From contig NW_006767440.1 of the NCBI RefSeq assembly GCF_000264995.1, positions 1,021,788 to 1,085,787 on the forward strand: 64,000 nt of DNA, given 5' to 3'. The translations under genes were made by a program, and so were the position numbers. The DNA comes from Punctularia strigosozonata HHB-11173 SS5 (taxonomy: Eukaryota; Basidiomycota; Agaricomycetes; Corticiales; Punctulariaceae). Positions 32,205 to 46,959 of the stretch are shown here, one piece after another. The notes under the pieces were generated by a model that worked only from the letters and a program-made list of their open reading frames with translations, ran no database searches and was not told the origin of the DNA. Every line of letters begins with the position of its first letter. The first letter of the stretch is position 1.

Positions 32205-35101
32205 CTATCGCAAGGTGGCACCGTCAGGTGGACGTATCCCTGGCCCAGCAAGGTCATTATCTCCTTCTTGCTCCTCTTCCAACCTCTCCACTATCCCCTC
32301 TCCGCGTTCCTCGTCGTCCTGCACCTTCTTCCCCGGCGCGTGATCCAACTCCTTCTCGGGCACCTGCGGAACGCGTTAACATTAGCTGACCCGACTAAAC
32401 GTCCGAGACGATGTTTCCAGACGCACCGCCAATCGGACGAGGAAGGCGAGCCCGGTCGCGACCGCGGCGAAGGTGAACACCGCTTTGATCGCGATCGCGT
32501 ACGAATCGCGAGCTTTGCGTTGCAGCTCTGGAGGCAGATGGTGAACCAGCTGTGCAGAATGCCTGATGGACGTGATGATCTAGCGAACGAGGAGGGGATT
32601 GGTAAGCGGCCTTTCTCCTGCAAGCGTATTGACGTATCACTAACGCGATGTGCATCAGGTCCGTGAATACGACGGCGGAGCTCCTTGTCGAGCCTCGATT
32701 GGAATAATGCGGACGAAATTGCGACACCGCCCACTTGACCTAGAAGCGACGACGGGATCAGGGAGATTCAAGGACTGCCGAAGTCAACGTACCGATTCCT
32801 CGGAACAAGGTTCCGAATCCGGTGCCTACAGCGACAGCATTCTCTGCGGTAGGCAACAGTCAGGACAGAGCGAAGGTACACGCTGAAGTGACGAACCAGG
32901 CAAGTGAGCTAGCATGGCAACTAAACACGATTTCAACTTGAGTACTCGAAATCTCATGAGGATGTATGCGCACTCAGCATAGTCTGCAGTACCACTGCGT
33001 TTCCAAAGCCCATAGGGATCTATATATCTTTCAGCTCAGCGAGGTCCCACGATATCGGTGATAGCAGGACGCACGATGCTTAACCATTCTTGCACAAATC
33101 CCGAGTCTTCTCTTATTTGCGTGATGAGAAGGCAGGCGATGAAGGGAAAGATTCCGCAAATCGTGCTGAGAAGCTTGTACTTCCCCGTTCGGTGAAGCAT
33201 CCAGCTGAAATTGCGTCAACTCAGGCTACGGGTTACCTAATCATCCTCGAAAAATACGACGCACCCAGCAAACAGAGAACCTGTTGACATGGATATGCTG
33301 TTCGGCGTCATATGCAGACCTTTAACGCCGTGATATCAGGCCAGTCGGTTTTTTCATGACGATCGCCCGAGACACGTACCGGCGTTTGACGCGCTCCTGA
33401 GAAGAACCGTCTGGAACCACATCGGGAAGAAGAACTGGATCGCAAAGTTGCAATTGGCCACGAGAAAGTTGCTGGCCGAGACCAGCATAGTGATCTTGTG
33501 TCGTAGCAGCCACGGCGCCATCACCGGCTCGACCGCCCACCGGAGTTCGATGTAGACAAAAAGGAGCGCCAGGACGAATCCGAGGACGAGGGGAACGATG
33601 ACGCCTACGCTTGTCCACTGGAACAGGGAGAGTTGAGCGGACACAGCTCGCTTTTGATACAATGTGACATACCGAATACTCCAAATTGAAGCGATTTGAG
33701 AGGAATATCAACACTGAAAGGACCTGTGGAATACATGAGGCCAGTCTCTGAGCAGCGTTACGAGTTGCGTACGGCACCCATCAACACGAGACTACCGGCG
33801 TAATCGATGCGCTTGAGGATCTCTTTTGTGGTTTGCCCCTTTCCCTGCAATGCCTAAGCGTGAGCCTTCCAGTGCGGTACGTTGATGAAATTGAAACTCG
33901 CGGGCGTGACATATCGCAGGTTCCAAGATGTCAGCAAGATGGAGACGAGGAAAAGAGGCGCCTGGGTTAGGAAAGCCCAGCGCCACCCAAACCTGGGGAG
34001 AATTTGAACGTCAAAAGGCGTACAGGTGAATATCGCGATAGTTGATACCAGTCGGTCAGCAGCCCGCCGATGGGACCTCCGAGGCCCATTCCGAGCTATG
34101 GATCGTAATAAGTACCCGGGCCACGTCTTTTGGGGAGCAGCTTACCCCGTTGAAGATGTTCATGATCCCTTGGGACAGTCCACGTTCCTGCAGGACGTTG
34201 AACACAACAAGATAGACCAGAAATACTTCCTAGACACTAACTCGTAAGGAGTACATATCGCTCGTGATAATGCTAGAGCATGGAGTGAATACATGCACAA
34301 TACATGAGAGGGTTCGACGCACCTTGCGGTCACAAACACGCCTCCTCCTCCAATCCCACATAGCTACGAGATTAAAAATGAGTTCTAGTATACTGGTCAT
34401 TAAGAGTCACTGACGAATCGTGCGAGTATGAGTGTTTCCATATTCCGGGACAATCCGCAAGCCAGCGTCCCGAGCCCCGCAAAGATGACGGCGCACTGGT
34501 TTGCCCCTCTGCGCCCCAGGACGTTACATAGTCGCCCATATAGAGGCGTAAACGTGCAGGTGGCGAGGAGATAACTTCAAGCAGACGGAATTGAGATCAT
34601 GAGACGGCACAGAGCAGTGTACTAGTATATCCGCACGCTGTGCCGAGCCAACTGGCCTGGTTGGACTTTTGGAACTCGGAGGAGATGGAAGGGATCACTG
34701 CGGCCAGTGTGAGTGTAGTGTTCCTCAATATCGCCCAGCGAACGCACATGTAGCCACAAGTGTCGCTGAGAGTATCGTCAGCCACGAATGTGATCAGGCA
34801 ACGGATCTGACGTACTGTTCACTGCCTATACTAGCAACAAATGAATCGGCCACAGCGTTCAAAGAATCTAGACAACGATAGGACCACAAGTTCCACGTAC
34901 TGAAAGAAAGGTAGCGACCCAAATGCCTGCGAGGATCCCATACCGGGTCGAACGGGTGATCTCCAGCGGCCCTACTCCTTTGGCCTTAGCTTTCAGACTC
35001 CTTGAATGTGAGGAGCCAGAGTCGGAAACATCTTCATCTCTGCGGATCGTCGAGGACGACGCGCTTGACAGTAACGGATCCCGTTCCGAGGGTGCAGACA
35101 T
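32205..35101 (-). CDS. MFS transporter, probably of the vacuolar basic amino acid (VBA) type
   Basis: Starts MSAPSERDPLLSSASSST at 35101. ERDPLL fits the acidic dileucine vacuolar sorting motif. Many exons give a 14-helix MFS fold: AAVIPSISSEFQKSNQASWL GTA, YLLATCTFTPLYGRLCNVLG RRGANQCA (motif A), FNGLGMGLGGPIGGLLTDW FGWRWAF, GSLVLMGAVLSVLIFL, IVPLVLGFVLALLFVYIELR and FLVANCNFAIQFFFPMWFQT. The C-terminus, RHSAQLVHHLPPELQRKARD SYAIAIKAVF then VRLAVR and an acidic Glu-rich tail, stops at 32205. Fungal VBA proteins import Lys, Arg and His into vacuoles, but related DHA2 members export drugs, so the substrate is open. Confidence 0.82.
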
Positions 35102-35349
35102 CGTGAAGGGAGCTCTGAAGAGCTATGGGTGCTCACGCGCGCCGAAGTCGTCCCGCTTTTGTACGGCTGCAGCACGGAGAAAGAAGCGAGGGCTCAATTT
35201 CAAATTCAATTATGCAAAAACCCCAGAAATAGCTCCGAGATCCGGGTTATGGTCGCTGTGCGCTCTACACGGTTCATCGTCGACGTCTATCTTACAGCCC
35301 GACGCTTGAGTCAACGGAGTCGAGAAATAAGGAGAACGCAAAGCCACGA

Positions 35350-36390
35350 TTAAAACTCGACGATCAGCAACCTCCATTTTCTCTTCCGCTGTTTCAGCTC
35401 TCGGCGTGCTCGTTTCCTCGACTGACGATCATCCTCCTCTAGATGAATATCACTCGTGCCTGGAGGGATGTAATCTAACTGCTGGTCACGGTCCGGGAGT
35501 GGTCCATCCCCTCGACCGCTGAACCGCGTCTCACCCAAGGCAAGGACGACATCCATCCGGCGCGGGTTGAAGAATCGCTGTTAACGCACGAATTTTTAGC
35601 GTCAGGATTTTTATCCGCGCGCGGGCAGGATTCAGAATCCGACGTACGGAGTTCCAGATGTCGATCAGTTCGCCGACGACGCCTCCCTTGCGTTTCTTCA
35701 TGTACCGCTCCATCGCGAGCGAGACGAAGATGCCCGCGAGGCCGACGTGCAGCGCGAGCGGGACCAACCCCGCGACGACGCGTTGACTCGTCTTCAAGAG
35801 CGCGGCGATCGCGATATCCTCGAGGAACCTGGGTCGGGGGCGAAGTCAGCACAGAAACCTCCACATCTCGGTTACATTTTTTTTTTTGGCTTGACTCACC
35901 GGACCCAATCCGCCTCTTGGACGTTGTGCGTCGCGAACGGGTGCGGCTGGCCCGGCCAATCGGCGACGTGGATGGGTGCGGTGAGCGGGAAGCCGTCGGT
36001 GAGGAGGACGCTGCGGCACCGGACGGACATGTACCGGAACGGGGCGAAGGTCAAGGCCGGCGACGGCGCCGGTGGTGGACGCGAGAACGATGGCGGGAGC
36101 GGGTTGAGAGGGTCGCGCGGGGCGACGAACTCGTTCTTGATGCGCGCCAGCAAGGACGGTTTCTCCCGTGCCGGGGTTGACGGTGCAGGTTGAGGGATCG
36201 ATGGCGCAGCTTCGTGATCCCAGTCTGAAGCAGGGTATGCGTATTGGGGTGGATGTTCCGCTCGACGATGGGTCGCACTGATAAGATGCAGTGGGTGCTC
36301 TTCATAGGACGGCAGATGCCCGCTGCCATGCATCGCGATGCCGGACATTTGTGGGTGTAATCGGACGTTGATTCCAGGGTTGATCGACAT
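35350..36390 (-). CDS. conserved Agaricomycete protein of unknown function, paralogue 1
   Basis: Start at 36390 (MSINPGINVRLHPQM). The core reads LARIKNEFVAPRDPLNPLPP SFSRP, GQPHPFATHNVQEADWVR, then LLKTSQRVVAGLVPLALHVG (hydrophobic), AMERYMKKRKGGVVGELIDI WNS, RFFNPRRMDVVLALGETRFS and a basic C-terminus ending at 35350. Two introns are read, at about 35836-35896 and 35585-35650. The same core with identical intron positions is in the next gene upstream. One moderately hydrophobic segment could be a membrane anchor. I know no function. Confidence 0.68.
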
Positions 36391-36807
36391 CGCCTGCAGC
36401 GGGTTTTACTTGGGCAGTTGAATCTGGTGGGAGGAGGTTATAAGGAGCACTCCGCAGCGACACAACCTTCGCGTTTTGTAGACGACTGGCTCCCCGGCGA
36501 CTGGAAGACGAGTAGTGTGCGCCGTGACGTCCGCTCGCGGTTCGTGCGCAGGAGACTTGCGCACAAGACGAGCCTGCTTTCGAACGTGTTGGCCCTTGGC
36601 GTTCATCAACCTCCATCCCACATCGTAGCTTTCGAGACTTTCACTGCATCATGTGCGGCAACACTCGCGCCGGGGCGTCCTTGCCTATCGCTTTCGCTGC
36701 GTCGAGAGAAGAAAAGCACGGACGATAAAAAACGATGCATTGCAATCTCTCAGAAGAAAAAAAACAAAGTTGAGAACATGCAACGAACAACGGCGCAGGC
36801 ACACAGA
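36391..36807. other. intergenic between the tandem paralogues
   Basis: Holds the promoter of paralogue 1 and the 3' end of paralogue 2. A long plus-strand open frame crosses it (36418-37536) but is only the shadow of the minus-strand gene and has an Arg/Pro-rich, non-biological composition. Confidence 0.55.
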
Positions 36808-38244
36808 TCACAGAGGGATCACCACAAGCCGCCACGGCTCCTTATGCTCCCTCTTGCGCTCCCTCCGCTCGGACCTATCCCCGCGCCTGCGCCCCCTCCT
36901 CTCCGCCTTCTCCGCCCTCCTCATCTCCCTCCGCTCGCGCTTCGCGGCGCGCCGATCGCCCGCTCCGTACATCATCCCCGGTCGTCCGCCGCCCAGACCG
37001 CCCATTCCCATCCCCATGTCGCCCGCTCCGAGCCTGCCGCCGTAGTTGAAACCGTCGCGTGGCCGGCCGGGTTGTTGTCGTTGCTGGTGGTGTTGATCAT
37101 GTTGGCTATGATGGTGGTCGGAGAGCGAATCGGAGGAGCTGGAGGACGAGGACGAGGAGCGGGACGAGGCGCGACTGAGCGCCGGGTAGAACTGCGCATC
37201 CGGGAGCGCCGCCTCGGTCTGTCGGCCGCTATAGCGCGTCTGCCCTTGGGCGAGGACGACTTCCATACGCCGGGGATGGAAGAAGTGCTATGGGAAAAAA
37301 ATACGTCAGTAAAGACGATGGTGATCATCGTGGTTTTGAGAGGCATTACCTGGTTCCAGACGTCGATGAGCTCGCCCACGACGCCCGCTTTGCGGCGCTT
37401 CATTCCCTTCTCGATCGCGCGCGATACGAAGAAGCCGGCGAAGCCGATGTGCATCGTCATCGGGAGCACGCCGGCGACGACGCGTTGGGTGCCTTTTAAC
37501 CGACCGGCGATTTGGAGGTCTTCCAAAAATCTATAGGGGCAAACGATGTGACGGTCAGGACACCGCGTTACCGATACAAATAAGAGGTTAAACGAACCTG
37601 GTCCAGTCGGCTTCTTGGATGTCGTGCGTCGCGAAGGGGTGAGGCTGCCCTGGGGCCGCGTTGCTCAAGGCGGGCGCGATGAGCGGGAAGCCGGCGTCGA
37701 GGTGGGAGCCTTTCGAGGTGAGCGCCATGTAGGGGAAGGGGCCGTAGGGGAGGCGCGAGTCGGCGGTGCGCGCGAAGGACGGAGGGGGCGGGTTGAGCGG
37801 GTCGCGAGGCGCGACTTTGTCCTTCACGCCGGACCAGAAGCCGGACGAGGACCCTCCGCCTTGAGAGAGGGAGGCATCGTCGCGTTGGGTGGGGGCGGGT
37901 CCGGGACGCGCGCTGGAACCAGATGCGGCCGGCTGGCTTCTGTCGAGGGTGGAGGGAGATGGAGGGCGGAGAACGACCGGAGAGCGGGACGGCTTCTCGG
38001 TGGGGTATTGTTGGCGCGACGCAGCGGAGGGAGGGGGGAAGCTGTGGTCGTCGTAGGACGGGGGAGGAAGGTCCGTGTCGACTCCCGGTGGAGGACCGAC
38101 GGGGGGCGCGAAGTGGGAGGACGGCGTCTGTCCCTCGAAAGGCGCGCTGGGTCCGGGGCTGCTTGACGGAGCGAAGGCTGGCTCTGGCATCGACAGCGGC
38201 TGCCTGAAGGGGTTGTTGGACGCGAGCTCGGGTGTCTTGGACAT
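36808..38244 (-). CDS. conserved Agaricomycete protein of unknown function, paralogue 2
   Basis: Start at 38244 (MSKTPELASNNPFRQPLSMP). A Pro/Ser-rich disordered N-terminus leads to the shared core: KDKVAPRDPLNPPPPSFAR, GQPHPFATHDIQEADWTRF, LKGTQRVVAGVLPMTMHIGF AGFFVSRAIEKGMKRRKAGV, VGELIDVWNQ, then FHPRRMEVVLAQGQTRYSGR. The tail is poly-Ser, His/Gln-rich, then RG-rich and strongly basic (KRERREMRRAEKAERRGRRR), ending at 36808. It shares intron positions with paralogue 1 but has a much longer low-complexity tail. Function unknown; the conserved middle implies a real domain. Confidence 0.7.
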
Positions 38245-39235
38245 TGTTCGATACGTAGATGTATGTGTGATCTACGACACCCTGAACGCGCAGGGCCTTT
38301 ATATCAGCGCGGCACGGCTGATTAGCGTGCAGACGCATATCGGGGGCGACGGCAAAACGGCAAATCGAAATGTGGCTAAGTGTGTGATGGGGGCGATGAC
38401 GGGATGGAGAGGTAGGTTATATTTCCGGCGCGGTCCCAATAGCGGAACAACCACTGAACAACCGGTTGCCGCACCGCACGCCAGTACGTGCGGCTTGGCG
38501 CACACAGTGCATCCACGGTTCCCGTGAGCTGTATAACAGCCGACACACCGCTTCAGCTTTTGCCATAGACTCGCCTTCGATAGCAGGATAACCATGTTCA
38601 CCGCCGCCGCCGTCTATTACGTGCAAGCTACACAGCTCTCCGTTCTCATCTGAACTTTTACCCGATGGAAACCCGCTCCATTCAATTTCAAGTCAGATGT
38701 GACTCTACGAATCTAGCTGGAGCTGGAATTCAGTGAATTCAAAACGGGTCGATGTAGATGGCTTATATCGTTCTCCTTGGGACACATTCAACGTCCAACT
38801 TGAACAAACATCCAACCTGACAGTTGATCTCAACATATGTGCATAGCGATTGTCTCTTGCCCAAACGAGACCTCCGCATTGGTGACGTTTCGGAGACTGT
38901 ACTACATATGCACGATGCCGCTACGAGACGTCCCGCTCGCAAGAACTTGCCCGAAAGTAAAGCGCTTGTGTATGCAGAACATCTAGTCTTCGCTTCATAC
39001 AGGCAGCTGTGCGACTGATGTCGACGGGAACTTGGTGCATGGCGTCAGTCTTTGCGTGCCCGCGCCCTAGTTACGATCTCGTAAGCTTTCCGCCGTGTTT
39101 TAGCAGCTATGTGCTCTCGTGGGGCAATTTGTTGAACTCATTCCAGCGGCTCAGCTATGTCCCCGAATTGCGGACGCTCTGTGGTATTTGGTAATAATCA
39201 GCATTGCAGATGGGGTCAGGGCATCCGTACCGAAC
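38245..39235. other. intergenic, about 1 kb, no gene seen
   Basis: Between the start of the paralogue 2 gene and the 3' end of the first single-pass membrane protein gene. Only short frames without motifs were seen. Confidence 0.45.
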
Positions 39236-40729
39236 TCACCCCGATGCATGGTTATGAGACGCCTCTGCCACTGCTAGCTCATATGTCGGCGGTGGGCCAC
39301 CATACAAATCGTCGATTTCCGGCTCTCTGTCCACACGCAGTTCTTCAACTCGCGGGCTCGCTTCGCGCGTACGTCCTCGCCTTGCGGTGCGATGCGCCTC
39401 GCGGCGTGAAGATCGGGATGGTTCACTTCTTTCCCGTCGGGCCGCAGACGCACTCGTGCGCCCGTACTCACGGTCCGCGGACACGACAGAGGACGTCGAC
39501 GACACCCTGCAATCCTGCCCTAACCGCGACGTCGCCGTCGCCGACGACGTGAGCGGGCGTTTTCGTGGACGCGATGCTCTGCGGGCGGTCTCGAGCGCCG
39601 AATGTTCGGCGTTTCTCCTTTCGCGACGGCGAGCACGACGCGCACCGTCCGTTACGGGCCGCGGGGCCGAGTGGTGGTTATCCGGCGGGCTCCAAGGGGT
39701 GACCGTGTTATCCGGAAGTGCTGCAGCTGGTTCATATGGTCAAAAATCGGTTCGGGCGGCTGTCGCCGAGGGTCTCACAAGATGCACCTGCTCTGCCCCT
39801 TCGCCGGCGCCGTATGACGCAAAAGCCGACTAGAAACCCGCAAACGACGAGCAGTCCGACAGCGATGCCAGCGACAATTGGTATTATTCTTGGCTTGTGA
39901 ACATTGGCACCATCGCTCGAGTTGCTCGGCGAAGACGGCATGATGCTAGACGACGGAGCAGCAGATGTGACTTGTGGAGGAGAGGTGCTATTCAAGTCCG
40001 TGGCATCGACGAATCTAGAGGATCTCCGTTGATTAAGACGATTCGTATCAAAATCCCGTCGCGCTCACGTGTAGATAGCATAGTCGAACGCAATATACGA
40101 TTCGTTGTTAGCTTCTATCAGAAGGCTGTGTGTTCCGGGGGTTAATCCTTCGCTGCTGTGCACATTCACGTTGTAGAGAAAAATGTTGCTGGGATCGGGC
40201 TCGTGGACATAGGTGCCTACGACCGTCTGATTGAGGGTGAACGTCATGTTGGCTGCGGTCGTGATATGTCCACCACGGACCGCAGGCGCTACGGTATTGG
40301 GCACTATACAAAATACATAGATGGCCTGGCAAGCGAGGTCAGCACATCAATCGGGGGTGGTTCTCAGTGAACTGACGGAACCGGTAAAAGTCAATGTCAA
40401 AGAACGCGCTTGAGCTTGCGGATTGCTGATTGGATCGTTGGTCGCATCGTGCCAGCTCTCATCGAACGCCAAGGAACGATCGGGCTGGACACCACATCCA
40501 GGACAGTTAGGTCCGTAACTCCAGCCGGTCTGGGCAGCTTACAGGTAAGCACAATGACGTTTCGCCTCGATGAGCGCTTCTGAAGACATACCGGCGAATA
40601 CGACGGCATTTCCCCAGTCCTGGCATCCCCGTTGTGATCGTCAATCGTGTAGTTCAAGATGGAAGCGCGCGCTAGCCATAGCAGATGATGAAGAACGTGG
40701 ATTCTCCAGAAGAAGCGTGCTAGAAGCAT
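39236..40729 (-). CDS. secreted single-pass membrane protein of the YTIDD type, copy A
   Basis: Start at 40729: MLLARFFWRIHVLHHLLWLA forms a signal peptide, followed by SILNYTIDDHNGDARTGEMP. Later exons give GWSYGPNCPGCGVQPDRSLA, FDESWHDATND, LTLTFTGS, IYVFCIVPNTVAPAVRGG, NMTFTLNQTVVGTYVHEPD, LYNVNVHSSEGLTPGTHSLL and SYIAFDYAIYT, an extracellular beta-sandwich with N-glycosylation sites. A Ser-rich stalk leads to the membrane segment PIVAGIAVGLLVVCGFLVGF CVIRRRRRGR. The cytosolic tail ends GGPPPTYELAVAEASHNHA; PPTY is a PY-type motif that could recruit a Nedd4/Rsp5 ligase. The family is large in Agaricomycetes and of unknown role; surface sensing is a guess. Confidence 0.75.
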
Positions 40730-40964
40730 AGACAACGGGACGATGGGACTGTCGTGAGAGAGAGGAGCAGTAGCATTTGAGCAATGCGGTGGGATGCTCG
40801 ATGACCTCGAACTCGAATACGGCGAGGCTATGCGTAGGTGGGTATGACACCTGTATTTCCGCAGCGCGGGTTGATCCCAACAGAAATCAGTGGCCAGCAC
40901 AGCCAAGGATGAGTTGTTCCCCGTAGTGGAATATTCTGAATGAGAGTACCGAGAAGATAGCGTC

Positions 40965-41125
40965 GCCATCGAAGGAGCTTCGCCCCCGTTCGTGGTGTTT
41001 CAGCGCCAGCAGGAAACTCTATCTGAACGAGGACATGGTCTGAGTCAGGCATACTCCACTACTTGATACATTGCGCCTCAGTAGCGTCAGCGCTGAACGC
41101 TATGTTTGCCAGCGGGTGTGAGGGG
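40965..41125 (-). repeat. duplicated upstream block of copy A
   Basis: Matches 43510-43670, including TTTCAGCGCCAGCAG, TCTATCTGA, GAGTCAG-GCATACT and the GTAGCGTCAGCGCTGA word. It lies about 240-400 bases upstream of the copy A start, and the partner lies at the same distance upstream of copy B, so the local duplication took the promoter along. Confidence 0.6.
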
Positions 41126-41279
41126 GATACGAAGTTGATTGTCAGTCTCAGCGTTGTGAATGATGATTAAACGGTCGATGAAGCCAAGGACCGTAATATT
41201 ATGTTGATAGTCGATGTTCTAATGTGTCGAGGTTATGGAGGCAAGGCTTGACAAGCTTGAAGCTTGAGCGGCGAAGATA

Positions 41280-41730
41280 AAAGTTGGCTATGTTTGACCC
41301 TCAGGCTCCGCTTGTACTACCACCGGGCGCCCGAGGCCCAGAGGGTAATTTCCACGCCACAGCCCGAGTCGACCTCAGTGGCACTGAGGTCGACGCCGCG
41401 ACTTTGGATCGAAGTCAGGTCGCCGACTTTGCGACTATCCGTTCAACCACCGCGCCCAGTCGCGCGACTGGGCTAAGCGAGCCGTGAGCAAAGTCGGGGC
41501 ATGCTGTAATAGGCATGCTGCCTTGATGCCGCATTCAACGTCCGAGTGTCGGAGTGCCATGACATTAGACTCCGCATCCGCTGCCCTTCGGCATATCACG
41601 TGTTTTGCGACTTCCTGTCTTAGTCGCGACTTGAACCGAATAGCCGCATGATCCGCGACTTGGGACTTGACATGCGGCTAGTCGGCGACTTGGACATCAC
41701 CGGACCTCACGCTGGACTTGACGTCGTGAA
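41280..41730. repeat. palindrome-rich repeat between the two membrane-protein copies
   Basis: Contains two perfect palindromes: a 13-base inverted pair (GTCGACCTCAGTG and its complement with one base between, about 41369-41395) and GCCCAGTCGC with its complement at 41454-41473. Repeated GTCGCGACTTG or CAAGTCGC words continue to about 41700. On the minus strand GTGGTTGAACGG and TTCGATCC, about 40 bases apart, resemble pol III boxes. No protein is encoded. It is probably a nonautonomous element, family unknown. Confidence 0.4.
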
Positions 41731-41894
41731 AGTATAGAGACGGTCACTATACAGCTCCCTGGCGCAGGTAGCTGCACCCTCTAGAGGATCGTCCTGCAGA
41801 ACAATTTACTAGCTCATAAATATCTCTGAATCGCGGAGGTTCTGCATCCGACATTCAGCTCGCAAACCCTGTCGACGTGTTCGAAGTGCCACAC

Positions 41895-43322
41895 TCACCC
41901 CAAGACAAGAGTTCGAGACGCTTCTGCTACCGCTCGCTCGTAGGTCGGAGGCGGACCACCAATTACGTCGTTGAACTCTGCCTCTCTCTTGACACGCAAT
42001 TCCTCTGCTCGCGGGCGCGCATCGCGGTGCTGTCCCCGCCTCGCGGTGCGATACCCATTACGGCGTGGAGTTTGTGACAGTTGGTATCTGCGCCGTTGAC
42101 TGTCATACTCACCCAGTGCCCTATTCCTCCGGTCCTCGACCGAAGCAGGCGATGTTGACGACAGGTGGTGGTCCTGCCCTTGCCGTGTCGGCGCCGTTGT
42201 TGTCGTTGCTGACATAAACAGCCATTTGCGTGGACGCGATGTTCGGCCGGAGGTCTCGAAGGCCGCGTTTTCAGAGCTGTTTCTGCTACGAGCACGACGT
42301 TCGCTGTTCGTTGCGAGCTGTGGAGTTGCGACTGTTTCAGATGGTCAATATCGTTTAGGCAGTGTTGCCAACGTTCATACGGTATGCACCTTCTTTATTT
42401 CTTCGCCTCCGCCACATGATACACAAGCTACCAAACAGAAGACTAAAAACAGCGAGCAGTGCGACAGTGACGCCAACAAGGATTGGTAGCATATCTGATT
42501 TGTGCGTGGTACCGCTGAAGTTGTCCGGATCGGGCGGGGTGCTGCTGGACGACGTAGTACTCGAAACGACTGGTGAGGGAGAGGTGCTGCTCGAGTCCGT
42601 GCCATCGACAAATCTGAATTTCTCTATTAGTTGAACGATGTCCTATCGAAGCGTATGTCGCGCTCACGTATAGATCGCGTAGTCGAACGCGATATATGAT
42701 CCGTAATTGACTTCTATTGAAAGACTGTGTGATCCGGGATCCAATGCTTCGCTGCTGTGCACATTCACATTGTAGAGGTATACATCGCTGGAATCTGGCT
42801 CGCGGACGTAGGTGCCTACGACCGTCTGATTGAGAGTGAACGTCATGTTGGCCGTAGTCACGGTCGGTTTAACAGTGTTGGGCACTATGCAAAAGACATA
42901 GATGGCCTAATATCATGGGAATGTGTTCAGCAGATTCATAAGGTCAGTACTTCAGCGACTTGCAACAGGGGAGGAACTGACGGAACCGGTGAAGTTCATT
43001 GTCACCGACCGCGGTGATGGATCGTTGGTCCGAGTCGCATCGTGCCAACTCCCATTGAATGCCATAGTACCATTCGGCTGAACGGTACATCCGGGACAAT
43101 TAGGACCATAGTTCCAGCCACCCTGATCCGCTGCCGTGTCAGCATTACTATGCGCTGCCTCAAGAGTGTTCCTGGAGGCATGCTGACCAAATACCCCGGC
43201 AACTTCCCGGTTCTGGAATCTCCATATAAGTCGTCAATCGTATAATTCATGACAAGAGCATTTGTTAGCCACAGCAGATGACAATAAAGCAGGATGCTCC
43301 AGAAGATACGTGCTAATATCAT
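41895..43322 (-). CDS. secreted single-pass membrane protein of the YTIDD type, copy B
   Basis: Start at 43322: MILARIFWSILLYCHLLWLT (signal peptide), then MNYTIDDLYGDSRTGKLPGY. Later exons give the same fold as copy A: PNTVKPTVTTANMTFTLNQT, VVGTYVREPDSSDVYLYNVN and SHSLSIEVNYGSYIAFDYAI. A stalk of Ser/Thr/Pro and the membrane segment DMLPILVGVTVALLAVFSLL FGSLCIMWRRRR follow, then a tail ending IGGPPPTYERAVAEASRTLV. The PPTY motif, intron layout and tail are shared with copy A, while the membrane segment differs in sequence. The two genes form a head-to-tail tandem duplication. Confidence 0.75.
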
Positions 43323-43509
43323 GGACGGCGGACGGTTGCAGTGAGAGGAAGGAACAATTCTTTGGATGACTCCTCAAATACAAGAAGGAGATGGGTGAGT
43401 GGGTATTTCATCTCTCTTTCGGCAGCCAGGGCTGATCGCAACAAGGACCACTAGCCAGCATAGCCGAGGTAGAGTAAAGAATAACTTGTTTCCTGAGGTA
43501 GAATAGGGG

Positions 43510-43670
43510 TATCCTCAACGAGGAGCGCTTCGCACCCGTCCTTTGCGTTTCAGCGCCAGCAGAAGAGTCTATCTGATGGAGAACACGGCCTGGGTCAGAT
43601 ATACTTCAATGCATGATACATCTCGCCTCGGTGGCGTTAGCGCTGAGCGCTGCATATCTTCGAGACCCCG
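43510..43670 (-). repeat. duplicated upstream block of copy B
   Basis: Partner of the block at 40965-41125. Identity is high enough to align by eye through TTTCAGCGCCAGCAG...TCTATCTGA and the GGCGTTAGCGCTGAGCGCT word. GCGCTGA and its inverted form may be a regulatory site, but this is only inferred. Confidence 0.6.
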
Positions 43671-44283
43671 CCGCCTCCCCCGTCGACGAGCCTGGCGCTC
43701 CCACCCCACCATTGCTACGGCTACCAACTCAGCAACGCGAGTGTGGGTGATGCTTTGTCCCCGATTGTACTCCAACGAGTGCACAGCGCGGCAAAATACG
43801 GAGCTATGATCGACTCTCATGATTCGTACCGATACTTGAGCACGGGAGAGCAAGCCATCGATATGCGCCCGGAGTGGCTCACGCTCACAGGACTGTCCGC
43901 AAAACGCTCAATCGAAAGGAGTTACTGCCATGCAAGTTCTGCACCTCTCGTCCCTCTTCAGAGCGCGTCTTTGGTCAGAAACATGTATTCAGTAATGAAT
44001 ACAAAGCACAAGGAAACATCATGAACGATACTGTCAACGATATAATGGCGTTGTCTCCCCAGGCAGACTCTAGAGCGTGAAGACAGTCGTTCACGCAATG
44101 GGGCATCACTGGTGTGTGACTCAGATTCCCACGCTTCAGAGGAGTCAGGTTGAGCGAGTCTCATCCCCGTCGCCACCACGCTTCAGCAACACGTCCTCTT
44201 GCTGCAACGGTTCTCCGACACCATTCCCACTCTCTTCTCTTTCATCGTGCGGTTCCCCGTAACCCGAATTGACCACAATAAAG
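43671..44283. other. intergenic region before PRP4
   Basis: Divergent region between copy B and the PRP4 gene. No gene motif; frames on both strands are short. Confidence 0.45.

Positions 44284-46959
<2,676 letters not shown>

Noticed and set aside
36418-37536. 372-codon plus-strand frame
   Set aside because: Shadow of the minus-strand paralogue gene; Leu/Pro/Arg composition without motifs.
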